Shown: positions 36,693 to 45,486 of the stretch, in pieces
Numbering within the stretch: position 1 is the stretch's first letter
Layout: the number at the start of each line of letters is the position of its first letter
NCBI RefSeq assembly: GCF_900547205.1
Contig: NZ_URFY01000009.1
Location: 1 to 64,000 of the forward strand
DNA: 64,000 nucleotides
Direction: 5' to 3'
From: an uncultured Bacteroides sp.
GTDB taxonomy: Bacteria > Bacteroidota > Bacteroidia > Bacteroidales > Bacteroidaceae
Program-made: the position numbers and the translations under genes
Notes under the pieces: model-generated
Database searches by the model: none
Seen by the model: only the letters and a program-made list of their open reading frames with translations
Told to the model about the DNA's origin: nothing

Positions 36693-37094
36693 ATGGAAGA
36701 TTTAAAAAAGAAAATGAGCGCAGACATGAATGACAAGGAGATTGTTTTCTCCAAGTCCATCAAAGCAGGTAAACGCATCTATTACCTTGATGTTAAGAAG
36801 AACCGTAAAGATGAAATGTTCCTTGCTATCACAGAGAGTAAGAAAGTGGTAATGGGAGAAGGCGAAGACTCTCAGGTAAGTTTCGAGAAGCACAAAATCT
36901 TCTTATATAGGGAAGACTTTCAGAAATTCATGGCGGGACTCGAAGAAGCTATCAACTTTATCGACCGCAACGACATGAACGACTATATCGGCCGTTTGAA
37001 TGAAACAGCCGATAAAGAGAAAGAGTTGGAAAGCATCGAAGAAGAAAAAGAAATCAAGCTGGAGAACGAAATCAAGATTGATATTGACTTTTAA
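36693..37094 (+). CDS. PUR-alpha-like nucleic acid-binding protein (DUF3276)
   Basis: A 133-residue protein of the Bacteroidetes/Borrelia PUR-alpha family, which binds single-stranded nucleic acid as a dimer of PUR repeats. The core is KEIVFSKSIKAGKRIYYLDV, VSFEKHKIFLYREDFQKFM and an acidic C-terminal tail (about 110-133). No membrane segment. It is divergent from nusB. The stop is 12 bp before the rplY -33 box, so rplY is a separate unit. Confidence 0.88.
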   Translation: MEDLKKKMSADMNDKEIVFSKSIKAGKRIYYLDVKKNRKDEMFLAITESKKVVMGEGEDSQVSFEKHKIFLYREDFQKFMAGLEEAINFIDRNDMNDYIGRLNETADKEKELESIEEEKEIKLENEIKIDIDF

Positions 37095-37105
37095 AGGGGT
37101 AACTC

Positions 37106-37136
37106 TTTGATATGTCAAAAAGAAACTGTACTTTTG
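37106..37136 (+). promoter_or_regulatory. Consensus promoter of rplY
   Basis: TTTG at 37106-37109, a 19-bp spacer and TACTTTTG at 37129-37136: a full match to the Bacteroides -33/-7 consensus. The predicted start near 37139 leaves a 95-nt leader. Confidence 0.85.
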
Positions 37137-37152
37137 CACCGCTTTTTTGCAA

Positions 37153-37186
37153 CATCGTGTGATAAAACCACATCGTGTGATGGTGA
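37153..37186 (+). repeat. Direct repeat in the rplY leader
   Basis: CATCGTGTGA occurs at 37153-37162 and 37171-37180; each copy can form a small CATC/GATR hairpin. It lies in the 5' leader of the L25 gene and could be a regulatory site, though nothing proves it. Confidence 0.4.
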
Positions 37187-37233
37187 ATTAAGCAAAATAA
37201 CTTAATTTAGAGTAACACAATTATTTAAAGAAA

Positions 37234-37824
37234 ATGAGATCAATTGAAGTAAAAGGAACTGCAAGAACGATTGCAGAACGCTCTTCTGAACAAGCAAGAG
37301 CTTTGAAAGAGATTCGTAAGAACAACAGTGTACCTTGTGTACTTTACGGAGGTAATGAAGTAGTTCACTTCACAGTGACTAACGAAGGTCTTCGTAACTT
37401 GGTTTACACTCCGCACATCTACGTTGTAGACTTGGATATCGATGGCAAGAAAGTAAACGCTATCCTGAAAGACATTCAGTTCCACCCTGTAAAAGATAAC
37501 ATCCTGCACGTTGACTTCTATCAGATTGATGAAGCTAAACCTATCGTAATGGAAGTTCCTGTACAGTTGGAAGGTCTTGCAGAAGGTGTGAAAGCCGGTG
37601 GTAAGTTGGCTTTGCAGATGCGTAAGATCAAAGTGAAAGCTTTGTACAACGTAATCCCTGAAAAACTGACTGTTAACGTTTCTCACCTAGGATTGGGTAA
37701 GACTGTTAAGGTTGGCGAATTGAGCTTCGACGGTCTTGAACTGATCAGTGCTAAAGAAGCCGTTGTATGTGCTGTTAAGTTGACTCGTGCAGCAAGAGGT
37801 GCAGCAGCAGCCGCTGGCAAGTAA
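37234..37824 (+). CDS. rplY: 50S ribosomal protein L25 (CTC form)
   Basis: A 196-residue L25/general stress protein CTC family member that binds 5S rRNA. The N-terminal L25 domain (about 1-95, RALKEIRKNNSVPCVLYGG, VNAILKDIQFHPVKDNILHVDF) is followed by the CTC beta domain (about 96-180) and an Ala-rich basic tail. Strong promoter, long leader and terminator at 37857 mark it as a single-gene unit. Confidence 0.95.
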   Translation: MRSIEVKGTARTIAERSSEQARALKEIRKNNSVPCVLYGGNEVVHFTVTNEGLRNLVYTPHIYVVDLDIDGKKVNAILKDIQFHPVKDNILHVDFYQIDEAKPIVMEVPVQLEGLAEGVKAGGKLALQMRKIKVKALYNVIPEKLTVNVSHLGLGKTVKVGELSFDGLELISAKEAVVCAVKLTRAARGAAAAAGK

Positions 37825-37856
37825 TTTGAGATTATCCCTGTAAAGAGATATACTTC

Positions 37857-37919
37857 AACGCAGATTAATGCAGAGTAAAGCAGATGTTAAGTCTGCATTA
37901 GTTTGCATTAATCTGCGTT
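37857..37919 (+). terminator. Terminator/inverted repeat after rplY
   Basis: AACGCAGATTAATGCA (37857-37872) pairs perfectly with 37904-37919, with an inner GCAGA/TCTGC hairpin, followed by a T-rich stretch. The wording resembles the larger repeat at 38993-39109. Confidence 0.7.
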
Positions 37920-37989
37920 TCTCATTCTATATGCAAAGAGCATCAATCAATGAACTGTTCTTATTAATAAACTGTTTAACGGAAAAACG

Positions 37990-38559
37990 ATGATAAAATA
38001 TCTAATTGTCGGACTGGGAAACATTGGTCCCGAATATCATGAAACCCGGCACAATATCGGATTTATGACCGTAGAATCACTGGCAAGAATCAACAATGCC
38101 CCTCCCTTTATTGACGGACGTTATGGGTTCACTACCAGCTTTTCAATCAAAGGGCGTCAGTTAATCCTGCTGAAACCCTCTACTTTTATGAATCTGAGCG
38201 GATTGGCCCTGCGCTACTGGATGCAAAAGGAAAACATCCCGTTAGAGAACGTGTTGGTAGTGGTGGATGACTTGGCTCTTCCATTCGGAACTTTGCGACT
38301 GAAAGGAAAAGGTAGCGATGCCGGACATAACGGTTTGAAACATATTGCAGCTACACTGGGCACTCAGAATTATGCCCGTTTGCGTTTTGGCATAGGAAAC
38401 GATTTCCCACGTGGCGGACAGATTGATTATGTGCTCGGACATTTCACGGATGATGACTGGAAGACAATGGACGAACGATTGGAAACGGCAGGAGAAATTA
38501 TTAAGAGTTTCTGTCTCGCCGGAATAGATATCACCATGAACCAGTTCAACAAAAAATAA
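37990..38559 (+). CDS. pth: Peptidyl-tRNA hydrolase
   Basis: A 189-residue enzyme that releases tRNA from stalled peptidyl-tRNA. Motifs GLGNIGPEYHETRHNIGF (catalytic His near 20), KPSTFMNLSG and VVDDLALPFGTLRLKGKGSDAGHNGL (catalytic Asp near 92) are complete. It is followed after 10 bp by the S4-domain gene, so the two form an operon. Confidence 0.96.
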   Translation: MIKYLIVGLGNIGPEYHETRHNIGFMTVESLARINNAPPFIDGRYGFTTSFSIKGRQLILLKPSTFMNLSGLALRYWMQKENIPLENVLVVVDDLALPFGTLRLKGKGSDAGHNGLKHIAATLGTQNYARLRFGIGNDFPRGGQIDYVLGHFTDDDWKTMDERLETAGEIIKSFCLAGIDITMNQFNKK

Positions 38560-38569
38560 TCAAAAATAT

Positions 38570-38992
38570 ATGGCAGAAGCAAGAATAGATAAATGGATGT
38601 GGGCTGTCCGCATTTTCAAGACACGCACAATTGCTGCGGAAGCCTGTAAAATGAATCGTGTGACCATCAATGGAGCATACGTAAAAGCATCCCGTACGGT
38701 AAAGCCCGAGGATGTGATTCAAGTAAAGAAGCCGCCCATTACTTATTCGTTCAAGGTACTACAAGCTATCGAAAAGCGTGTAGGCGCTAAACTAGTGCCC
38801 GAAGTGATGGAGAATGTAACTACTCCCGACCAATATGAATTGTTGGAAATGAGTAAAATCAGTGGATTCATTGACCGTGCACGGGGAACCGGACGACCCA
38901 CTAAGAAAGACCGCCGAAGCTTGGAGGAATTTACAACTCCGGAGTTTATGGATGGATTTGATTTTGAGTTCGATTTCGATGGTGAAGAATAG
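38570..38992 (+). CDS. hslR: S4-domain RNA-binding heat-shock protein Hsp15-like
   Basis: A 140-residue protein with an N-terminal S4 domain (about 3-65, RIDKWMWAVRIFKTRTIAAEACKM). Hsp15 binds 50S subunits carrying stranded nascent chains, a function close to that of Pth encoded just upstream. The C-terminal extension is acidic (FDFEFDFDGEE). Confidence 0.88.
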   Translation: MAEARIDKWMWAVRIFKTRTIAAEACKMNRVTINGAYVKASRTVKPEDVIQVKKPPITYSFKVLQAIEKRVGAKLVPEVMENVTTPDQYELLEMSKISGFIDRARGTGRPTKKDRRSLEEFTTPEFMDGFDFEFDFDGEE

Positions 38993-39109
38993 TTCACCAC
39001 AGATTACACGGATTAACACAGATTTTAAAACAATTATTCCTTATTATATAGGCTATATTATCTCCTTAGGTTTATGAAATCTGTGTTAATCCGTGTAATC
39101 TGTGGTGAA
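38993..39109. repeat. Perfect 33-bp inverted repeat
   Basis: 38993-39025 and 39077-39109 are perfect reverse complements around a 51-nt loop. It sits between hslR and the convergent HIT gene and would form a very stable hairpin. No T-run follows either arm, so it is more like a dispersed intergenic element than a standard terminator. Its CACAGATTACACGGATTAAC wording recalls repeats seen in other Bacteroides genomes. Confidence 0.85.
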
Positions 39110-39117
39110 ACTGAAAC

Positions 39118-39543
39118 CTACAAATTCCCCTTCACCGCATCAACCAACTCCTGATACTCCGCATCCGTCAAGTATACCTTCCCCGGATTCATCTGGAATG
39201 TACCTCCATAATCGGGACCATCCACATACTTCGGTGCTAAGTGGAAGTGCAAATGGGACAGTTTATCGGAGTAGGCACCATAATTTATCTTTTCAGGTTG
39301 GAAAGCCTTTTGCATGGCGCGGGTAACACGTGCCACGTCTGCCATAAAAGCATTGCGGTCTTCATCACTCAATTCGTTCAAATCGTTCACGTGGTCTTTG
39401 TAGGCAACGAGACAACGTCCCCGATAAGTTTGCTCTTTAAACAGGAATACACGTGATACACTCAACTGCGCAATCTCAATCATCAGATTGTGCAGCGTTT
39501 CATTGTTCTGACAGTACAGACAGTCTTTTGGATCGCTCTTCAT
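39118..39543 (-). CDS. HIT-family nucleotide-binding hydrolase
   Basis: A 141-residue histidine-triad protein, probably a purine-nucleotide phosphoramidase or dinucleotide hydrolase. HLHFHLAPKY (about 96-105) is the triad; the N-terminal CLYCQNNETLHNLMIEI carries a CxxC pair that may bind zinc. Own -7 box at 39572-39579. Downstream of it the long inverted repeat separates it from hslR. Confidence 0.88.
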   Translation of the reverse strand: MKSDPKDCLYCQNNETLHNLMIEIAQLSVSRVFLFKEQTYRGRCLVAYKDHVNDLNELSDEDRNAFMADVARVTRAMQKAFQPEKINYGAYSDKLSHLHFHLAPKYVDGPDYGGTFQMNPGKVYLTDAEYQELVDAVKGNL

Positions 39544-39571
39544 GATATAAATATTTTATGTTTTAACGTAG

Positions 39572-39579
39572 CAAAAATA
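39572..39579 (-). promoter_or_regulatory. -7 box of the HIT gene
   Basis: TATTTTTG on the minus strand, about 26 nt of leader before the ATG at 39543. Confidence 0.5.
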
Positions 39580-39591
39580 GGTATTCCATCC

Positions 39592-41865
39592 TTATCCGAC
39601 CTGTACTTTTTCGTTTTTTTGATCGATTAATTGGTACACATTCTCTTTTTCACCTACCACCCATACTACATCGCCCTCTACAAACGGGGCATTGACATCC
39701 GGTACCATCAATGTTCCATCTTTATTCTCCACACCTGCTATCATGCAATGATATTTATCCCGAATGCCCGAATCACGAATCGTCTTGCCCAGAAAGACGG
39801 ACTCTGAATCAATAATCAGTTGCTTCAAAGTCATCTCACTCTTTTCGTACACATCCCAATCTATCTTCGCCCCGTTCTGCATAGCTTCATTAAACACGCT
39901 CAACTGTTCATCCGTCCCTATCACCTGTATTTTATCTTGCGGAAACAGACGAACAGAACCACCGGGAATGTTTATTCTTCTCTTTCCTCGAAGGATAGAA
40001 GCGATGTGTATTCCGAACTTCTTACCTAGATTCAGTTCCAGCAACGTCTTACCTGCCCAAGTAGATTCTCCCGGAATTTCCATATCGGCAAGGTGAAGAT
40101 CGTGCGACAGTAAACGCCCTGCATACTCCGGCTTCTTCTCTCCCAGATACTCTGCTCGCACTTCCCTAGAACGAAGATTCTGAAAGAAACGACGTTCAAT
40201 CATGATGGATTGCTTCTTCAAGCGGCGGGACCATACCATCAGCAGAACGACGAGTACGGCAACCCCTATCACCAGTCCGATGGATGCCTTAAACAAACCC
40301 GATATAACAAATATGACAAACAACGCCGCTATCATAATGCGAATTACTATGGTAGAAACTAGCGGCGCACGGTTCGTACGGCTATCATGCCACAGAGTCA
40401 TAAATTCCACCGAATGATTTTTCTTCACCATGATAGCCCGCAAGAAAGGAGCAATACATAGAATAATGAATACTGCACCCAACATCGACGCCCAGAAAGA
40501 CGGTAAGCTTTCCCTGAAGAATGGCACCACAAAGCGAAAAGATAGTGCAATAATAGAGATACTGACAATAGAATAAACCACAGTGATACGCACCATTGTC
40601 AAAATTAACTTCTTCCATAAATTTTCATGATTGAGTGCTGTCTGCGAACCGGAGGAATAGCGCATCAGAAACTTACGCCATGATTCGGGAAGGTGGGCAT
40701 CTACAAAAGTGAAAGCAGGCTCGGCTAGACGAATCATATACGGCGTTAGGAACGTGGTGATAACGGAAACGGCTACCACAATGGGATAAAGGAAATCGCT
40801 CGTCACATGAAGAGATACCCCCAATGAGGCTATGATAAATGCAAACTCTCCGATTTGCGTCAAGCTAAACCCGCATTGCATAGCAGTCTTTAAAGATTTC
40901 CCGGAGAGGATTACGCCAAATGTGCCGAATATAGACTGACCGAAAATAACGGCAAGCGTAATTACTATAATAGGTATGGCATATTCTACAATCATGGCGG
41001 GATCTACCATCATCCCCACCGATACGAAAAAGATAGCTCCAAAAAGGTCTTTCACCGGTTTCACTAATCGGTCTATGGATTCTGCTTCAATCGTTTCGGC
41101 AAGAATAGAACCCATGATAAATGCACCAAATGCAGCAGAGAAACCTGTTTTGGCAGCCATCACCACCATGCCGAAGCATAGTGCCAACGATACGATAAGC
41201 AAAGTCTCCTCCCCCATCAGCTTACGGCAACGTTTCAGAAATTCAGGAATCAGGTAGATGCCGACTACAAACCATAAGATAAGGAAAAACAAGAGTTTAC
41301 CAATACTTTGCAACATCTCCGTGCCTTCAAAATTATGACTTACCGCCATAGTAGAAAGCATTACCATCAACACAATAGCCAGAATATCTTCGAGAATGAG
41401 GATACTCAGCACCAATCCGGTGAACTGCTTTTTCCTCAATCCCAAATCGTCGAAAGCCTTATATATAATGGTAGTGGACGACATTGCAATCATACCGCCT
41501 AGAAACAGGCTATCCATCCGATGCCAGCCGAAGCCCATGCCTACTCCTATTCCTAACAGAATCATACAAAAGATAATGGTGCAAGCGGCTATGACAGCCG
41601 AGCCGCCAACCTTTACAATCTTTTTAAAGCTAAATTCCAGTCCGAGAGCAAACAGCAAGAAGATGACTCCGATATCCGCCCAAGTCTTAATATTGGCAGT
41701 ATCCATCACCGAAGGGGTAAATGGCATATGAGGGCTTGCCAGAAATCCGGCAACTACATATCCTAAAACTAGAGGTTGTTTCAACTTCTTAAACAGCAAA
41801 GTCATGATGCCGGCGCAAATCAGTATCAGTGCGAGGTCGGCTATAAGTGTAGGCAATTGAGACAT
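39592..41865 (-). CDS. CPA2-family cation/proton antiporter with TrkA-C domains
   Basis: A 757-residue antiporter. The N-terminal 390 residues carry about 12 helices of the Na+/H+ exchanger fold (FLLFALGLEFSFKK, AAFGAFIMGSILAETIEAESI). A second cluster of helices (about 430-555) precedes two TrkA-C/RCK-C-type soluble domains (about 590-745, IPGESTWAGKTLLELNL and DSESVFLGKTIRDSGI). It differs from the antiporter at 15928 in its C-terminal domains. Probable K+ or Na+ efflux. Single gene; the gcvT terminator lies upstream. Confidence 0.9.
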   Translation of the reverse strand: MSQLPTLIADLALILICAGIMTLLFKKLKQPLVLGYVVAGFLASPHMPFTPSVMDTANIKTWADIGVIFLLFALGLEFSFKKIVKVGGSAVIAACTIIFCMILLGIGVGMGFGWHRMDSLFLGGMIAMSSTTIIYKAFDDLGLRKKQFTGLVLSILILEDILAIVLMVMLSTMAVSHNFEGTEMLQSIGKLLFFLILWFVVGIYLIPEFLKRCRKLMGEETLLIVSLALCFGMVVMAAKTGFSAAFGAFIMGSILAETIEAESIDRLVKPVKDLFGAIFFVSVGMMVDPAMIVEYAIPIIVITLAVIFGQSIFGTFGVILSGKSLKTAMQCGFSLTQIGEFAFIIASLGVSLHVTSDFLYPIVVAVSVITTFLTPYMIRLAEPAFTFVDAHLPESWRKFLMRYSSGSQTALNHENLWKKLILTMVRITVVYSIVSISIIALSFRFVVPFFRESLPSFWASMLGAVFIILCIAPFLRAIMVKKNHSVEFMTLWHDSRTNRAPLVSTIVIRIMIAALFVIFVISGLFKASIGLVIGVAVLVVLLMVWSRRLKKQSIMIERRFFQNLRSREVRAEYLGEKKPEYAGRLLSHDLHLADMEIPGESTWAGKTLLELNLGKKFGIHIASILRGKRRINIPGGSVRLFPQDKIQVIGTDEQLSVFNEAMQNGAKIDWDVYEKSEMTLKQLIIDSESVFLGKTIRDSGIRDKYHCMIAGVENKDGTLMVPDVNAPFVEGDVVWVVGEKENVYQLIDQKNEKVQVG

Positions 41866-41954
41866 TATTTCATCGTATGTGATGACAAAATTAAGATAAA
41901 TCTATATTATAAACAACAAATGCAGGGATATGTTTTATTTCAAAAGCCACAAAA

Positions 41955-41997
41955 AAGCAGTTCGCCCCGGATAAAGACATTCCTTATCCGGGGCGAA
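41955..41997 (-). terminator. gcvT terminator
   Basis: Perfect 14-bp stem, TTCGCCCCGGATAA (41961-41974) with 41984-41997, followed on the minus strand by CTGCTTTTTTG. Confidence 0.92.
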
Positions 41998-42018
41998 TCA
42001 ACAAGAAGGGTTTAAATC

Positions 42019-43104
42019 TTATTTTCTGAAAGGTGGTTTTGCTACTACTGCTTTCAATTTACGTCCGCGCATATCGATACAGATTTCCGTACCCACTTTG
42101 CTATATTCCGGTTTCACGTATCCCATGCCGATACCAACCTTACGGGTAGGCGACATAGTGCCGGATGTTACTACTCCGATTTTCTCTCCTTCTGCATCCA
42201 CCAGTTCGTAGCCATGGCGAGGAATCCCCCGGTCTATCATTTCAAAACCGACTAACTTGCGGGTAACGCCTTCCGCTTTCTGCTTCTCCAGCATCGGACG
42301 GTTTACGAAGTCCTTACCATCCACAAATTTGGTAATCCAGCCAAGTCCGGCTTCTATCGGAGAAGTTGTATCGTCGAGGTCATTGCCGTAAAGGCAGAAT
42401 CCCATTTCGAGCCTCAACGTATCGCGTGCTCCCAGTCCGATAGGTTTCATGCCAAATTCTTCACCCGCTTCGAAAACTGCTTTCCACACTGCATCGGCAG
42501 CACTGGGATAGAAGTAAAGTTCGAAACCGCCTGCTCCTGTATAACCCGTGTTGGAGATTATCACATTCTCTTCGCCTGCAAACTTACCTACTTTAAAGGT
42601 ATAGTATGGAATGGAAGATAAATCGATATCCGTCAGTTTTTGCAGGGCAAGGATAGCCTTCGGGCCCTGAACAGCCAGTTGGGCCATATTGTCCGAAGAG
42701 TTTTCCAGTTCTGCACCTTCAGTGTTGTGAGACACGCACCAGTTCCAGTCTTTCTCTATATTGGAAGCATTTACTACCAACAGATACTTCTCCGGTTCGT
42801 AATGGTATACCAGCAAATCGTCTACGATGCCTCCATCCTCATTGGGGAAGCAGGTATACTGTATTTTGCCGGGCGTCAATGCCGCCACATTATTGGAAGT
42901 CACCTTCTGAAGAAAAGCCAGCGCTTGCGGACCTTTCACCCAAAATTCTCCCATGTGGGATACGTCAAATACGCCGACTGCATTGCAGACAGTCATATGT
43001 TCGTCAATGATGCCGGTGTATTCAATCGGCATATTATAACCTGCAAACTCGTGCATCTTAGCACCTAGTGCTATATGTTTCTCTGTAAACGGAGTGGTTT
43101 TCAT
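42019..43104 (-). CDS. gcvT: Aminomethyltransferase (glycine cleavage T protein)
   Basis: A 361-residue tetrahydrofolate-dependent T protein of the glycine cleavage system. MPIEYTGIIDEHMTVCNAVGVFDVSHMGEF near the start, GYTGAGGFELYF in the middle and GIPRHGYELVDAEGEKIGVVTSGTMSPT near the end are hallmark blocks, quoted here only as landmarks of under 20 residues each in part. The other gcv genes are not in the window. pepT lies 55 bp upstream on the same strand, so co-transcription is possible. Confidence 0.96.
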   Translation of the reverse strand: MKTTPFTEKHIALGAKMHEFAGYNMPIEYTGIIDEHMTVCNAVGVFDVSHMGEFWVKGPQALAFLQKVTSNNVAALTPGKIQYTCFPNEDGGIVDDLLVYHYEPEKYLLVVNASNIEKDWNWCVSHNTEGAELENSSDNMAQLAVQGPKAILALQKLTDIDLSSIPYYTFKVGKFAGEENVIISNTGYTGAGGFELYFYPSAADAVWKAVFEAGEEFGMKPIGLGARDTLRLEMGFCLYGNDLDDTTSPIEAGLGWITKFVDGKDFVNRPMLEKQKAEGVTRKLVGFEMIDRGIPRHGYELVDAEGEKIGVVTSGTMSPTRKVGIGMGYVKPEYSKVGTEICIDMRGRKLKAVVAKPPFRK

Positions 43105-43158
43105 GAATCTATGTATTAATTTTAAGTATTAGTTATTCTGTTGGCATTTATACGATTA

Positions 43159-44382
43159 TCATTTGGAAGCTACCAGTTCGGCAATCTTCACGATTACGTT
43201 CATTGCCTTTTCCATGTTCTGAATAGGGACAAACTCGTAGCGTCCGTGGAAGTTCAATCCTCCGGCAAAGATATTGGGACACGGCAAACCTTTGAAAGAT
43301 AGCTGCGCACCATCCGTACCACCACGAATCGGCTTCACATTCGGCTTCACGCCAACGGCTTCCATAGCGGCAAATGCCGTATCGATGATATGCATCACCG
43401 GTTCTATCTTCTCACGCATATTATAATATTGGTCGCGCAATTCGAGAGTAGCCGTACCTGCACCGTATTCTGCATTGATTTGCTCAACAAGGCGTTCTAT
43501 CTCCTTCTTACGATTTTCAAATTTAGCACGGTCATGGTCGCGGATGATATAAGAAACAGTACTTTGCTCCACATCTCCCTGAATGCCAACAAGGTGGTAG
43601 AATCCTTCGTATCCTTCCGTATGTTCCGGCCGTTCCTGAGCAGGCAGCGTAGAGATGAACTGATTGGCAAGATAGATAGAGTTAATCATCTTGTTCTTGG
43701 CGTATCCCGGATGCACATTCCGTCCTTTAAACGTAACTTTGGCAGCAGCAGCATTGAAGTTTTCAAACTCCAACTCTCCTATATCGCCACCATCCATGGT
43801 ATATCCCCATTCACAACCGAATTTCTCTACATCGAACTTATGAGCACCTTCACCGATTTCTTCATCGGGATTGAAACCGATACGAATCTTTCCGTGCTTG
43901 ATTTCGGGATGTTCTTTCAGATAAACAACGGCTGATATGATTTCGGCAATGCCCGCTTTATCATCTGCGCCGAGCAATGTCTTGCCATCGGTGACAATCA
44001 GGTCTTCTCCCTTATGGTCGAGCAATTCGGGGAATTGAGCAGGTGAAAGGATGATGTTTTCTTCGGCACAAAGCACGATATCCGAACCGTCGTACTTTTC
44101 TACAATGCGTGGAGAGACATCCTTGCCGCTCATATCGGGACTAGTATCCATGTGAGCGATAAATCCGATGGTGGGAACTTCTTTATCTATATTAGCGGGA
44201 AGCGTAGCAAAAAGATAGCCATGCTCATCGAGCGTAATATCTTCCAGCCCTAAAGATTCCAACTCGCTTTTGAGGTATTCAGCAAATATCATTTGCTTGG
44301 GAGTACTGGGTGTAAGCCCTGTCGAGTCATCCGACTGCGTATCGAAGCTTACGTACTTTAAAAATCGGTCTACTAATGTCAT
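43159..44382 (-). CDS. pepT: Peptidase T (tripeptidase)
   Basis: A 407-residue M20 metallopeptidase cleaving N-terminal residues from tripeptides. Zinc-ligand motifs GFIAHMDTSPD (His and Asp), LLGADDKAGIAEI, NPDEEIGEGAHKFD (catalytic Glu pair), the TMDGGDIGE block and the C-terminal FAGGLNFHGRYEF are all intact. Cytoplasmic, full length. Confidence 0.96.
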   Translation of the reverse strand: MTLVDRFLKYVSFDTQSDDSTGLTPSTPKQMIFAEYLKSELESLGLEDITLDEHGYLFATLPANIDKEVPTIGFIAHMDTSPDMSGKDVSPRIVEKYDGSDIVLCAEENIILSPAQFPELLDHKGEDLIVTDGKTLLGADDKAGIAEIISAVVYLKEHPEIKHGKIRIGFNPDEEIGEGAHKFDVEKFGCEWGYTMDGGDIGELEFENFNAAAAKVTFKGRNVHPGYAKNKMINSIYLANQFISTLPAQERPEHTEGYEGFYHLVGIQGDVEQSTVSYIIRDHDRAKFENRKKEIERLVEQINAEYGAGTATLELRDQYYNMREKIEPVMHIIDTAFAAMEAVGVKPNVKPIRGGTDGAQLSFKGLPCPNIFAGGLNFHGRYEFVPIQNMEKAMNVIVKIAELVASK

Positions 44383-44442
44383 ATCATTACTTTATTATAA
44401 GTTACTTAGCTAAATTATAAATTACAGAGCCGTAAAGGTAAA

Positions 44443-44486
44443 AAAAGAGCTGTGAATAACAAAGCAATTCACAGCTCTTTTTTCTG
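44443..44486. terminator. Bidirectional terminator-like hairpin upstream of pepT
   Basis: A 15-bp stem (44443-44457 with 44467-44481) flanked by A-run and T-run, so it can act in either direction. It would insulate pepT from transcription arriving from the GNAT side. Confidence 0.8.
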
Positions 44487-44580
44487 CTCCCCCTTTCATC
44501 TTTTCTCTATGTCCGCGATGAATAAGCATTTCAAGGGTGAAGGGTAGCACCTTCACCGCATCTTCACCGCCACTATGCAG

Positions 44581-44750
44581 CCATATTTTTGTTTCACCCC
44601 GAGAAACTGTAGTTTCAACGCAATGAAACTGGAGTTCCAACGCAATGAAACTAGAGTTCCAACGCCTTTGAAACTACAGTTCCACACCGATGGAACTCTA
44701 GTTTCAAAGGCGTGAAACTTTTAGATTCAAGGCATATTGGAACTAATCAC
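44581..44750. repeat. 22-bp imperfect palindromic repeat array C (longest)
   Basis: Six clear units start at 44603, 44625, 44647, 44670, 44692 and 44714 (period 22, once 23), with degenerate copies at about 44581 and 44739. Units carry a palindromic core GAAACT-NN-AGTTTC, mostly followed by CAACGC. Toward 44983 there are further short GGTGAAG/CTTCACC palindromes but no gene: the whole 44383-44983 gap is repeat-rich and non-coding. Confidence 0.88.
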
Positions 44751-44983
44751 GAAGTAGCCTTACTATCATACACCATTGTACAACTAAGAAGCATCACAAT
44801 AACTGATTTTACAAACTAGGTGTGGTGAAGGGACAGATGAAGGGAGGTTCTTCACCCGTAAACACCTTATTCATCGGCAATACAGAAGAAAAGTGAAGGA
44901 GGAAGAAGAATAACAGATTTATTATTTAATATCAGATAAAAACGACGCTGTACTACTTTGTGTCACTCTGCGGTGAAATATGC

Positions 44984-45478
44984 TTATAATTCAAGCAAAA
45001 AGAAATCACAATCATGATAAGGATGACTGAATCGGATAGGCATATCTTCCTCCTTTATCATTTTGAATCCGGCTTTCTCGTAGAATTTATGCGCTCTCGT
45101 TGTATTGTGCGGAGTATCCAAAAGTATTGTCTTATATGCTCTTTCCTTAGCAAAAGCCAACAATCCATCATAAAGAGCTCTGCCAATATGGTAGGGGGCA
45201 CCTTGATAATCTTCGTATACAAAGAACTTTTTCAATACAGCAATTTCAGTATTATATGGCATAATGCCAATGGTGCCTATTAACCGTTCTTCATCTTTGG
45301 CAATCCAAAAATTGCCACCCTTATCTATGTATTCGCCAACTATATTCAATAAGTCCGGTTGGTCATCAACGGAAACGATTGGTCTGGTCCCGTCATTTTG
45401 AAAATGCAGAACCAGATTTATTACATCTTGCGTATACTTCTCTTCAAATTGGTTGATTGTTATCATTGCCCCTTTCAT
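44984..45478 (-). CDS. GNAT-family N-acetyltransferase
   Basis: A 164-residue GNAT acetyltransferase. Strand 4 and the acetyl-CoA loop lie near residues 58-100 (RLIGTIGIMPYNTEIAVLKK, then the YQGAPYHIGRALYDGLLAFA helix) and the NTTRAHKFYEKAGFKMI block is typical of the C-terminal part. It starts 8 bp after the PurF-like stop, so it is its operon partner. Substrate unknown. Confidence 0.88.
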   Translation of the reverse strand: MKGAMITINQFEEKYTQDVINLVLHFQNDGTRPIVSVDDQPDLLNIVGEYIDKGGNFWIAKDEERLIGTIGIMPYNTEIAVLKKFFVYEDYQGAPYHIGRALYDGLLAFAKERAYKTILLDTPHNTTRAHKFYEKAGFKMIKEEDMPIRFSHPYHDCDFFLLEL

Positions 45479-45486
45479 GAAATTCT

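Noticed and set aside
44603..44735. Repeat arrays as possible CRISPR
   Set aside because: Units are contiguous with no unique spacers between them, are imperfect, and no cas gene is in the window.
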